From: Gracilariopsis chorda
Lineage: Eukaryota; Rhodophyta; Florideophyceae; Gracilariales; Gracilariaceae
Direction of reading: 5' to 3'
Assembly: GCA_003194525.1 (NCBI GenBank)
Contig: NBIV01000013.1
Coordinates: forward strand, 186,001 to 250,000
Length of the DNA stretch: 64,000 nt
Shown here: positions 19,145 to 29,001 of the stretch, in pieces
How positions within the stretch are numbered: the stretch's first letter is position 1
How the letters are laid out: every line of letters starts with the position of its first letter
The notes under the pieces: model-generated
Seen by the model: only the letters and a program-made list of their open reading frames with translations
What the model was told of the DNA's origin: nothing
Databases searched by the model: none
Program-made: the position numbers and the translations under genes

Positions 19145-21088
19145 TCATCGTTCCGCATCCGAAACATCAAGACTGAGTTTTGGAGAAAGTGGTCTTGGTT
19201 CACTGGAATCCACCTTTTCACATGCCTGATATTTCTGGCTTTCCTTTTCCCGGAATTCAGCCACAACGCTGAATATCCTTCCCATGTGCTCAGCTTTGGC
19301 AGCGCGTTTCAAGAAGGGATGTCGAAGCATTTCACTTGCGGTGGCTCTCTTTGTCGGGTCGAGAGCCGTGCATCGGTTGATGAAGTCCAAAAAGTCAGAT
19401 GTCCATTCTTCGGGTCGCTTGAGACTTGGAGGTCCTTTGGTGGCAATGAGAAACATGGCCTTCATGGGTGTCTCATGCAGCAGAGGAGGCGCCCCTTCAG
19501 CACACTCGATTGCCAGCACCCCTGTTGACCACACGTCCACTTTTGAGTCGTACTCCAAACCCCGACACACCTCTGGAGCCATCCAGAACGGTGTTCCAAT
19601 CACGGTGTTGCGCTTGTTTTCTGTTGTGGTCAGTTGGGCAGCAAAACCGAAGTCGGCTATCTTCACTTCTCCACTTCTGGTGACCAGAGTATTGTCGGAT
19701 TTGATATCACGATGAATACGTTTGATGCCGTGCAAGGACGCGAGTCCTTGCAGTACTTCGCGGCAAATGTACGCAATCTCGGGTTCATTAAGATGCATCT
19801 GTCGGTCGTTGAGGAAGTACAGAACATCGGTGAGAGAGCCGGCATCAGCAAGTTCCATAACGATAAACAAATTGTCTCCGAGTTTGTACGAGTCGAAGCA
19901 CTTGATAAGGTTGTGATGAAAAGCGGAACTCATGATAGCTACTTCAAATTTGAAAAGAGTGAGATCCTCTTCAGTCTTGGGCATGACTCTCTTAATGGCG
20001 ACAGGAACCTTTCGTTTGGGATCAAAAGCGCGGTATACAGAACCGCTGGACCCCTCTCCAATTTTGATGACGTCTTTGAACAGTTTAAGCGGATTAGCAT
20101 CGATGAAATTGGGCTCCCAGTTCTTCAACAGCGTGTTATCGACGTGCATTGTGTCGCTCATTTTGACGTTACTGTAATGGTATTGGGCAGCCTGCTGGGG
20201 GTTGAACTGCTTGTCATAGTTGACCTGCAATACATCGAGCAACTCGGTAGGGTTACGAAGCGCCATTTCGCGATTGATACCTGAGTGTTTCAACATGATT
20301 TCCCACTCCCTCGGCAAGCCTGCAAATCCAGTTGGATGGGAAGGATCGACCTTGACGTGAGTCTTGTGCTGAAAGTGTTGCGGTTGTCCGACAGTGACTG
20401 CAGGGGCGTTGGAAACGCCGTGACGAAGGTGTGAAGCAACTGGGAAATGAAACTTTCCCCTGCGCACTCGCAGCAACGCGGAGCGACTCAATTCGTCACG
20501 ATCAGATGGCAGTACTCGGTCGGCGCACTCATGGTCAGTGTTGGTGATCCAGTTCTTCCTCGGTCGGTCATGCACGTATCCAGAGCGTGACCTGAGTGCA
20601 GAAGCACTCTTCTGCAACGAAATGGCAGAATCCGAAAAGGTTTGCGATAGCTCCTCGACGTCCACAGGAACAGAAGCGTCGTAAACATCTCGAATGGCTT
20701 CTTCCAAGCCCTTGTAGGTGCCGGTCATGGGATCAAACTCGACGTGAACCTTGCGCTTAACCTTGGTGGGATTGGACACAAGCGGACTGTCATGGTGAGA
20801 TTTGTGCGGTAGGAAATGAAAGGTGTGCTTCTTGAGCTCTTGGAAGAGAACGTTTTCCTTTTCGCTGGCGTCTCGACGCGCGGGCGTGTCGAGCTTTAGG
20901 AACTTGTTGCGGGTGTTGTCTGCGGAATTGTTGGAAATCTGAGCGAGGGGGGCTCGTGTTTTTGATGGTTGGGATGTTGCTGATGGAGGGTGATGATCGA
21001 CGGTATCTTCTGTGGAAAGTGTTGAGACTCGAAGGTCGGAATGTTTTCGTAGGTTGGTGTTTGCGGGGAATGAATTAACGTTGCCCAT
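19145..21088 (-). CDS. PAK/STE20-type protein kinase with two CRIB-like motifs
   Basis: Serine/threonine kinase of the p21-activated group, 647 residues, single exon. The start MGNVNS fits the N-myristoylation pattern (Gly2, Ser6), so membrane anchoring is likely. A CRIB-like motif is at about 107-128 (KVHVEFDPMTGTYKGL, first His replaced). A second, canonical one is at 236-260 (PQHFQHKTHVKVDP...GFAGLP), followed by the family's W-x4-L-x2-SGI segment. The kinase domain has the P-loop GEGSSGSV (344-351), Lys366, Glu382, catalytic HRDIKSDN (459-466), DFG (479-481) and GTPFWMAPE (499-507), so it looks active. CRIB motifs bind GTP-loaded Rac/Cdc42-type GTPases and relieve autoinhibition. A C26 run on the sense strand begins 17 bp before the ATG. 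Confidence 0.93.
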   Translation of the reverse strand: MGNVNSFPANTNLRKHSDLRVSTLSTEDTVDHHPPSATSQPSKTRAPLAQISNNSADNTRNKFLKLDTPARRDASEKENVLFQELKKHTFHFLPHKSHHDSPLVSNPTKVKRKVHVEFDPMTGTYKGLEEAIRDVYDASVPVDVEELSQTFSDSAISLQKSASALRSRSGYVHDRPRKNWITNTDHECADRVLPSDRDELSRSALLRVRRGKFHFPVASHLRHGVSNAPAVTVGQPQHFQHKTHVKVDPSHPTGFAGLPREWEIMLKHSGINREMALRNPTELLDVLQVNYDKQFNPQQAAQYHYSNVKMSDTMHVDNTLLKNWEPNFIDANPLKLFKDVIKIGEGSSGSVYRAFDPKRKVPVAIKRVMPKTEEDLTLFKFEVAIMSSAFHHNLIKCFDSYKLGDNLFIVMELADAGSLTDVLYFLNDRQMHLNEPEIAYICREVLQGLASLHGIKRIHRDIKSDNTLVTRSGEVKIADFGFAAQLTTTENKRNTVIGTPFWMAPEVCRGLEYDSKVDVWSTGVLAIECAEGAPPLLHETPMKAMFLIATKGPPSLKRPEEWTSDFLDFINRCTALDPTKRATASEMLRHPFLKRAAKAEHMGRIFSVVAEFREKESQKYQACEKVDSSEPRPLSPKLSLDVSDAER

Positions 21089-21104
21089 GATTGGGGGAGA
21101 ACAA

Positions 21105-21130
21105 GGGGGGGGGGGGGGGGGGGGGGGGGG
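21105..21130 (-). promoter_or_regulatory. C26 homopolymer just upstream of kinase ATG
   Basis: A run of 26 G on the plus strand (26 C on the kinase sense strand) ends 17 bp before the start codon, with more C-rich stretches further upstream (21133-21155). It may be part of the 5' leader or core promoter. Length is likely variable between isolates. Confidence 0.55.
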
Positions 21131-23250
21131 TTGGGGGAACGGGGGGTTGGGGGGGACGCAAGCTAGACTGGGGATGTGGCAACGAACGGGCGCAATGAAG
21201 AAATGTCCCGAAGGAGTGTGAAGGAGAAGGGGGAAGAAGAAGGGGTCAGAAGAGGGGGGATGTGGATGTTGGATGTGTATGGCGGGAGGGCAGAGTTTAA
21301 AGCGGCGGGGTATGAGACCGTTGAGAACAGTCGGAGATAGGAAGTTGTTGTTGGTGTCGGTAGGGTGGTGGTTGGTGGTGGTGGTACGGGGTGGGGCAGT
21401 AGAGTGGCGGAGGTGAACGGATGGAAGTGCCGCGCGTGGTGCGTGGGGGGGGGGGATGGAGCAGCGACGTCATTGCGATTGCGAGCAGCGTGCGGGTTTG
21501 ATACGGCGCGGAGAAACGGGGGGGGGGGGCGATGGGGGAACGCGCGCAAGACGCGTGCGGCGCACGGATTGCTGCGCCATGGCGGCGCGACGCGCGCCGT
21601 CTGGCAGAGCGTGCGCGCGCTGCAGCGGACCGTTTGAATTTCAAAAGTGCGCGACTCGCGGGGCCATGACCGTTTTGGAATCATTCGCGCGGCCGTTTCA
21701 AAGCGCGCCGCGACGCGAGCGGAGCGCGCCCACGTTGAACACGTTGCTCGCGACGATTGGCGCCCGCCTCCGTCGCCGAGCCCGTGCTCCCGCTCCGCGA
21801 GTGGCGCCTGTCAACGGCGAGCGCGTTGCGTTTTGTTTTGAAGCATGTCATGTCGCGCTCCCGCCGGAATGGCGCCCCACTCCCGTCCTTTTCCGTCGCC
21901 CTATGTGTATGTGTACGTCATACGTCATAGATACTGTACCCAGTCGTCACGAGACAGTCGGCACCATTACGCGTTTGTGCCCCCCGCCAGGCGCCGACCG
22001 GGAACCACTCCCGTCCTCAACTCGCCCCATACATTCATACCGTCTTCCTATCATCCAGTCACTCCCCACAATTGCCCCATATTAACAACCCCCCAGTCGC
22101 ACACTTCTGTCACAAACGTTTTGTGTACGGCCATCTCCATCTCCGCTCCGAAACCCCCATCATTCAAATCGTCAAACGTCCTCCACCACAAAGAAGAGCC
22201 GCCCGGAGCGCCTTCAAGAATGCCACTGCAACTATACATGCCTCACATACAACACTGCCCCACCAATATGCCCATACCCCAGCATGCATTTCACACTTGC
22301 GCACTCTGCCTGCGGCGCCATTTGTCCGCCACAATCTTGTTGCAATTTGAATTTGCAATCACGTAAACTTCAGTGCAAACAATTGCGTTTCACTGCCACT
22401 CAGTGAGTGACTCACTTGCACGCTGCACTCCATGTACAACGGTACCAACCACACTTGAGCTGCGAACAACTAGCAAAGCAATCCACCCCACTCCCAGTTC
22501 ACACTGCTTTCGTGCAGAACAGCAGTGCTGTATAACTCTGTACCTTGCTTCCACAGCCGTGCCGTCGTTCGTCAATCCCACACTGCACTTTGTACTTCGC
22601 TGCTTGGTAAACCTACACAACACACTCCTCTGGGATAACTTCTCATTCGTCTATTCTCGTCATGAGAGCGCTAGCCCTGTATCCTTGTCCCCTTGGAACT
22701 CACTGCCCTTTTATCAACCAGCGTAGATACCCCCTTGTATGGTCGGTTCCGATTATTGCAATCGACAACTGGTGAAATTTGCGGAATTAATCATGGATTT
22801 AAGCCATTCTTTGGTTTGAATATCTCAGTAACGAGTTCTGTACATCCTGTCCAGTCCCCACATCTGCCGTAACAAAAGCTCCTCAACGTGTCAATCTGTA
22901 CACGCTGTCCACATACCACAACACCACAACCTGTCCACGCTCGCCCGTCACAAAAACCGCGAACAGACAAACGCATCCAAAAAAAGACATTCAAATCAAA
23001 ATTGAAGGCAGTGTCAACCACCCACTGCACAACCGTGCGCTCCAATTTTGGCAGACCACCCATACACCACAAGCCGCGTTTCCATGTCCGATGGGTGTGC
23101 CGATCTGCACCGTTCATCGCATCCCACACAACAACAAGCACAACTTTCATTATCACCGCTACCGTCGCCTTCATCGCCGCCGCCGCCGTCACTCCGCTTG
23201 TGAATTGCTTTTCGACATCCACAAATTGACCCTATTCATCCGCCTCACAA
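21131..23250. other. Divergent promoter region kinase / VDAC
   Basis: About 2.1 kb without a supported gene. It has a GCGC-rich block (about 21.54-21.84 kb) with a CCAAT-type box (GATTGG at 21754) and the 14-mer CGTCTGGCAGAGCG at 21598-21611, which recurs upstream of the PRA1 gene. The 22-23.2 kb part is A/C-rich on the plus strand. Several long frames here are low-complexity shadows. Confidence 0.45.
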
Positions 23251-24438
23251 ATGGTCAAGCTCTATAAAGATCTTGGCAAAACTGCCAAGAGTACGTTTTG
23301 GTGCCATCTCCACCGCCCACCCACCCCACCCCTTTTTCTTTTGCTTGCGGGGCGACATTGCTATTGCCGATCATCAAGTGCGATTTTCGTTTTAACGCGA
23401 TAAATTGCTTTTGTTCGCGCCTCTCTTTGCTCTTGCGTTCCGCCGTAAAGCGATGCATCTAATGCAAACATGTAGCGATCGGTCGTGGTGTATCTGCGCT
23501 TTTGACGTCATTGGTTGGTGGGTACGGTTTCGTTGTCTCTGTCAATACTGACCGTTGTGCTCCGTTTTGTTCCGCGATTGCGATTTGTGCGAGCAGAGTT
23601 GCTCAACGATGATTTCATCTGCGGAGAGAAGAAAATTCAACTCAAGACCAAGACCGATAGTGGCATGACATACACCACCACCGGCAAACTTTTGTCCAAG
23701 GTTGAAACGATTGCGCCCAAGGATGATAAAGATACTCCAAAGGAACAGTTGATCGAAACCTTATGTGGCGATCTGAGCTGCAAGTACAAGTTATCCGGCG
23801 CCACGATGACCACCAAATTGTTCACAAGCGGAATGTTGACGCAGGAAGTGGAACTGGAGAACACTGGTGTCAAGGGACTGAAACTTAACGTGTTGGGACT
23901 TTTGGGCGAGAAGCAATCGCTGTTGGCCACTGCGGAATACATTCATCCGCACGTGTCGTTTGTGGCTAAGGCCGATGCGTTGGCTAAGGCGGCTGTCACC
24001 TCGTCTATGACGGTGGGCATGCACGGCATTACCGCCGGTGTGCAGGGAACTTTGGACATTGAGTCTAAGAACGTGAACAAGGTGGACGCGATCCTCAACT
24101 ACTCGAGTGGCAAGGAGCACGAGGCGACGGTAATGTTGATGGACAAGGGTAAGAAGGCCAAGTTCGCATACTCGCATGTGAGGAACAGTGACTTTTCGGT
24201 GGCGGCCGAATTCGAATATAACCGCGACAAGGACAGCAAGGAACTGGCGATGGGCACCAAGTATGAGGTTGATAGAGATACTACTTTGAAGACTAAGATC
24301 ACTTCTGGAGGATCGTTTTCAGTGAGCTACATTCAAGACATCCGCGCCAATACCACGCTGACCATCTGCTCCAACTTCAACGTGATCGGCGATAAGAAGC
24401 CTTCGCACAGGTTCGGATTGGCGCTCGTAATCGAATAG
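23251..24438 (+). CDS. VDAC: VDAC/porin, mitochondrial outer membrane
   Basis: Voltage-dependent anion channel, a beta-barrel carrying metabolites across the outer mitochondrial membrane. Exon 1 (23251-23290) encodes MVKLYKDLGKTAK; the 306-nt intron runs from GTACGT to ...GAGCAG at 23596; exon 2 is 23597-24438. Joined length is 293 residues, close to the family's ~280. The N-terminus YKDLGK-x-AK-x-LL matches the amphipathic voltage-sensor helix; the rest is alternating beta-strand sequence with no hydrophobic helices. The porin signature region near the C-terminus is represented by SVSYIQDIRANTTLTICSNFN and the ending HRFGLALVIE. Without splicing the first strand would be replaced by intron-derived residues, so the splice model is well supported. 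Confidence 0.93.
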
Positions 24439-24936
24439 AAGGCGCGCTGATAGCGGAGAGCGAGGAAAGGGCTGCTTGTGCACGGCTTGTGCGCGAGCAC
24501 TGAATGGCGCAAGTAAACACTGTGACACGCAAGCAAAGCAACGCGCAAGTGGACGGCTGTTCTGCTGCATGCTGGCGCTTGCTTGTGGGGTGATAGACGT
24601 CGCGCATAGGTACGCGTGGCGGCGTGGCAGCGAATCGTCGCTTTCCAAGACCCAATTGTGCGCAACTTCGCACACCCGCACAACGCGCCCCGTGTTCCGC
24701 GCGCGCGCGGCCCGCCTCGCCGCCTCCTCAGCGCGCCTGAACACTCGTTGTTCACCCACCCACCCCCCCCCCCCCATCCCCCTCCCAAACCACCAACGCA
24801 CCCATTCTACCTACTCCCAATCCCCCCATCCCTTCCCACCCCCTTCCCCTTCTCCCCCCTCCCCCACCCCCGCCCCCCATTCTTCCTAACTTAACAGCAA
24901 ACGAAAACCAGGCACACCCCGTCTACCCCCTGGAGC
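24439..24936. other. Spacer VDAC to LDB gene with C-rich tract
   Basis: Holds the VDAC 3' flank, a GCGC-rich block, a C13 run at 24763-24775 and a long C-rich stretch up to about 24880. At 24881-24897 CTAAC...TTAACAG resembles a branch point plus 3' splice site, so the next gene may have an intron ending at 24897. Confidence 0.5.
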
Positions 24937-27204
24937 ATGTGCCCCCGCCGTCGGCGCAGCTCCCCTTCCCACCCGACGAATGTCCTTCTATGCGGCAGAC
25001 CCCGCCTCACACCATCCACCCCAACCACAACCCCCTCCCGACTGGCATCATCATCTCGCCAACTTCGTCTTAAATCCCTCGCCCTCCACACCCCACCCCC
25101 AACCCTCCCAGCACCACTTTCAGCCACCAGATGCCCCCTCCACCGCGCTCTTGCTCAACGCACGACCTCAACCCCCGCAACCCCCCAGCATCACCTCCAA
25201 CAACACCCTCCCCCCACCCATCATGTCCCCCATGCGCGCCGACTCACTCGCATCGTCGGCTCTAATGCAAAGCTCCCACCCGAGGCATTCGAGCTTGCAG
25301 AGAGCTACAAACCGCGCCACGACGACTTTCTGGCCCGCAACAAGAATGTCGTTATGGTACGTAAGCCCCCGCATTACGTCGCTCGTCTCCTCCAGTTCAA
25401 CGACCAGTTGCACGCTGCCACCGCCGCCGACGGCCTGTTCCAATTCTGGAAACCGCTCTTCGCCGCCCATTTCGCCACGCAGGCCGCCATGCACATCGAG
25501 CTCAAATGCCCCGACTCCCCGGGCCATCGATCCTTCCACCTGCCCGTCGAGGTTATGCCGCGCTTGTGGAAGTCCAAGTACGAGCACGGTATGATCTCTG
25601 AGCGCATTTTACTGCACAATCCTATTCAGCACGAGTTTTCGGATGAATCGGTCGTCGTTGAATGTCCCAACACCCTCATCGTCTCCAACTATGCGCGAGG
25701 CGTTGTTCTTACTGATGGTAATTTCCGTGTCTCGTTCAACTCCTCGAAGAAGATCTTCCGCTGGGAGTTTTTCGCGCGCGCCCATAGAGAGCTCTTCGCT
25801 GCAGCCGCGTTCACTCCCACGGGTCCCCCGCAATCTACCTGCTCCAAATATGGAATCCCGCTAAGCCTGTACGAACTTATGTTGGTCGCAGAGGCCATCA
25901 GCAAACTCAGTGACAAGATTGATCAAGATGTGAATCGACTGGTGTCTCAAGCTGCGAGTAATCCTGCTGTGGACGCTGCTGCAAGAGCTCCCGCTGCCGC
26001 CGCTGCCGCCGCTGCCGCCGCTGCCGCTGCCGCTGCATCGCCTAGAGGAACTACCACAGACACTCCTAATGCAGCCATTGCTGCGCAGTGGCAAGTTGCT
26101 CAACCTACACTACCTACAGAGATTACTACCAACGAGCAAACTACAGGTAAGGCATACCGCGAGTTGCTGTCTCAGATCGGCGGCTCTCAGGCGCCTTATA
26201 ATATGGAGCATGCCATGTCTGCGAAACAACAACTACAAATGACTTCGCCTTCTACCGCTGCAATTCAGCTTTCTGCTGTAGCACCGAATACTAGAAATGA
26301 TGGTGCTCGAGGAGTTCTACTCCATTCTATGGGCGCAGATGCTGCTGCTGTGAATGCACATAGCAATGAGTTTGCTTGGCGTAGTGATGCTTCTCAATCG
26401 CTTCATGCTCCAGAGATGCTGAACAATCTGTTGGAAGAAACATTTCGCAGTTCGTTGGCAGCTGATAACTCGAAGCAAGGTGTGCAACAACGAACTGCGA
26501 GTGGTAATGATCACGTTAGTGCACAAGTGGGCGGATTTGGTGATGCGCATGATGGGCGTACAGGCCAATCTGCTATTGATGCAATTGATGCTGTTGCGGC
26601 TGGACAGGGTGGGTGGGCTGTGGACATGTCTACGAAACAAGGTTTCAACGATGGGATGGACGGGCGAGTGTCTCTGAACGCAATGACTGCCGCGGATGGC
26701 AGCCTCAGTATGGGTGCAACTACAATGGGGAAAGCTAATAGCTTGCGACAGCAGGCGGATAACAGTGGCTTGAACAATAATGGGCTGAGCTTGTTCACGG
26801 CGCAGACTGGGACAGCGGTGGATAAGTCTATGACAAGTCGGGCAGCGTTGCAGGGAAACGCCAGCGGGGTACGCTCTAATATTGGAAGTGGGGTGCTTCA
26901 TGACCTGTCTGCAATTGATATGTTTTCAAGAACAAAAGGAGTCAAAGCGAAACGGGAGGCGAAGGGGGATTCGCGCGCCAATGGGATGAATGGGTCTGGT
27001 GGCAGTGGATTGGCTTCCGGAGGATCGCAGGGATCTTACAGTCACCTATCCGGGGATATCGCCAAGAAGAATGCGAAGGATGAGAATAGCTTGACGAAAA
27101 CGCAGAGCGGTCATGTGGGAGGCAAAAAGTCTAGACGGGGGGATTCTGGATTGAGTGGTCGGGAGAAACGTCGTAAATCGGGCAGTGGAAGTAATGGGTC
27201 GTAG
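24937..27204 (+). CDS. LIM-domain-binding / SEUSS-type transcriptional adaptor
   Basis: Residues about 145-290 match the LIM-binding domain shared by animal LDB1 and plant SEUSS: YVARLLQFNDQ, FQFWKPLFAAHFA, LPVEVMPRLWKSKYEHGM, RVSFNSSKKIFRWEFFARAHRELF. These are scaffolds that dimerise and bring corepressors or enhancers to DNA-binding factors in the nucleus. The C-terminal 450 residues are Asn/Ser/Gly-rich with an Ala17 tract (about 25.98-26.04 kb) and a basic KKSRRGDSG...KRRKSG tail. The 5' end is uncertain: the upstream frame is a Pro/Ser/Thr-rich stretch, while another frame from the ATG at 24980 also reads like protein (MSFYAADPASHHPPQPQ). A missed splice or a start further downstream is likely. 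A C-rich tract and an acceptor-like site precede it. Confidence 0.8.
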   Translation: MCPRRRRSSPSHPTNVLLCGRPRLTPSTPTTTPSRLASSSRQLRLKSLALHTPPPTLPAPLSATRCPLHRALAQRTTSTPATPQHHLQQHPPPTHHVPHARRLTRIVGSNAKLPPEAFELAESYKPRHDDFLARNKNVVMVRKPPHYVARLLQFNDQLHAATAADGLFQFWKPLFAAHFATQAAMHIELKCPDSPGHRSFHLPVEVMPRLWKSKYEHGMISERILLHNPIQHEFSDESVVVECPNTLIVSNYARGVVLTDGNFRVSFNSSKKIFRWEFFARAHRELFAAAAFTPTGPPQSTCSKYGIPLSLYELMLVAEAISKLSDKIDQDVNRLVSQAASNPAVDAAARAPAAAAAAAAAAAAAAASPRGTTTDTPNAAIAAQWQVAQPTLPTEITTNEQTTGKAYRELLSQIGGSQAPYNMEHAMSAKQQLQMTSPSTAAIQLSAVAPNTRNDGARGVLLHSMGADAAAVNAHSNEFAWRSDASQSLHAPEMLNNLLEETFRSSLAADNSKQGVQQRTASGNDHVSAQVGGFGDAHDGRTGQSAIDAIDAVAAGQGGWAVDMSTKQGFNDGMDGRVSLNAMTAADGSLSMGATTMGKANSLRQQADNSGLNNNGLSLFTAQTGTAVDKSMTSRAALQGNASGVRSNIGSGVLHDLSAIDMFSRTKGVKAKREAKGDSRANGMNGSGGSGLASGGSQGSYSHLSGDIAKKNAKDENSLTKTQSGHVGGKKSRRGDSGLSGREKRRKSGSGSNGS

Positions 27205-27216
27205 CACATTCTTGGG

Positions 27217-27222
27217 AATAAA
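27217..27222 (+). terminator. Candidate polyadenylation signal AATAAA
   Basis: AATAAA lies 13 bp after the stop codon of the LDB/SEUSS-type gene. This is a plausible poly(A) signal, although the short 3' UTR is unusual and many algae use other signals. Confidence 0.4.
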
Positions 27223-28417
27223 GCAGCACCTTGTACATATCCTCGTAGTAGCCTTGTTTCGCTGGAGATTGTAGAAATAGCGGGTTTATGTGCTGGTGTT
27301 GTTGATGCAGATGCATGCGTGTTGCGGTGCGGGGGGGGGGGGGTGTTGTTGTTGTTAGGCGTGACGTGGCAGCATCGCTGCGTGGTGCAGGGGTATAGGG
27401 ATACCGTTGGTGGCTATTGGTAATATCTAGTTCAGTTCGTTTTTGGTGTAGAACGCCGTCCCATTTCAACGGGCATCATTTTCTTCACACATGCTGCTTC
27501 ACTCTCATCAGTGATCAGTGTGCGAGTCGACAGGAGAGCGCGGCAATCCCAGACTGAACACACGAAAGACACGTGCACTGAAGAAGCAAAGACGACCGCT
27601 GCCAACGTACGCTTCGGTAACACGGTACTGCAGCTTTGGGAACGAAGCAAACTGTCATGGTCAAAAGGACTGGCCACATGTTCAGTGTGAGCTGATGATG
27701 GTCGCAGCTGGTACGCGTGTATCAACCACCACACAAACAAGTCAAAAATAAGCATTTCTATCTGTTTGTTTGTTAGGAAGATCAGATTCCGTAGTCGCCA
27801 GCGAAGGGAACATCGTGCACCAAGCGGATCGCGACGCCGACGACTCGAAACCGCCCAGTCAATGCCTGTGGGAGTCGCTTGCTCTAGCCATGCGTGGATG
27901 CCAAGGGTACGAGTAGCTGAAATGCACTGCGAACGAGAACAGGTCGTCCACCGTAGGTCCAAAGAGCACAGCACAGGGGTGGTATGAGCGCTCACAATTG
28001 ATCTACTACGAGGCGCACTTGTGTGAAATGCACGTACCTAAGTGCGCCCTGGTGAACGGCAGGGGCCAAGCAAGGGTGACACAGCAGGATGATCTCGTTG
28101 GGATCAGTGCCACAAAAGTTTGCAGTGCGGGTTGCTGCAGCGTGGTTTGTGCGCGTCACCCAATTAGGAAGCATCCATTTCGGGACACAGCGTTAATGAA
28201 TCATGACCCAACGCAAGTGGACACGATCCCGCGTCACGTTATATAGGCAACACCCTCTGCACAACATCGTTCACCATAATCCCGCGCCGCCCGTCCATCG
28301 CGACCATTCCGCACCCCCCAACGACAAATTGTCTTGCAAATCGAATACGTAAACGCCGAGCGCAATCCTCAGAATCGAAACGCACGTACTAGCAAAGCAA
28401 ACCGCGCCAGTTGGGAC
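27223..28417. other. Intergenic stretch with a TATA-like box
   Basis: About 1.2 kb. A G13 run lies at 27331-27343. A TTATATAG sequence at 28239-28246 looks like a TATA box facing the small frame that starts at 28418. The minus-strand frame at 27432-27995 shows no domain and is left out. Confidence 0.45.
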
Positions 28418-28708
28418 ATGCTGACGGAGGTCACAGTGAGTAATCCGTGTTGTACATCGGGCGGTACGAACGGCGGCGAATATGTTAGTGATACAGGCGA
28501 AACTGGTGATGCGGGACGAACTAGAGTGGGACGTATTCGAAGACCGACTCCGTTGAACCTCGGTTTGATTGAACAGCACTCGCAATTACACGCTGTCAGT
28601 TCTGCCATGACATTGGCGACTTTGCGCGCTGTGAGAGCTCGTCGTAGAGTGGGAAACCGGTTTGTGTGGATGTTGAATGATAGTCCAGTATCCGTTGTGT
28701 GCACGTAG
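28418..28708 (+). CDS. Hypothetical small basic protein
   Basis: I do not recognise it. The ATG at 28418 opens a 96-residue frame with a Gly/Thr-rich, mildly acidic N-terminal third and a basic helical-looking second half (LNLGLIEQHSQLHAVSSAM, then TLATLRAVRARRRVGNRF). A TATA-like box stands about 180 bp upstream. The helical half has the look of real coding sequence, but the frame is short and no family is known to me, so it could be chance. Confidence 0.35.
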   Translation: MLTEVTVSNPCCTSGGTNGGEYVSDTGETGDAGRTRVGRIRRPTPLNLGLIEQHSQLHAVSSAMTLATLRAVRARRRVGNRFVWMLNDSPVSVVCT

Positions 28709-29001
28709 TTTTATCGAAAGTAAAAGTGAGGACACGCGAACAGGAAGCAAAGCTGTTTTTGTGCTCGTTTCAAGAAGTTTCGGTATTGGTGAAGGGCATA
28801 ATGCCAGCGATGAAGGAGACTGGAAGGGTGGGATTTGTTTTACACATACACACATACGACGCATAAAAAAAGGCTATATACGCACGTGCTTGCATACAAA
28901 ACGAAACGCAAAGCAGATACGTCTACACAAGTGCGCGTCTGGAAAGGCAGGAGAAGCGGGAGGGGAAAAATGAAAAACGAGACACAAGCAGGAGGTGGTT
29001 C

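Noticed and set aside
22791-23222. Minus-strand 143-codon frame upstream of VDAC
   Set aside because: Low-complexity composition from an A/C-rich plus strand; no domain, and it overlaps the likely VDAC promoter.
27432-27995. Minus-strand 187-codon frame between the LDB-type gene and the small TATA-linked frame
   Set aside because: No recognisable domain or signal; Ser/Arg-rich translation typical of random GC-balanced DNA.
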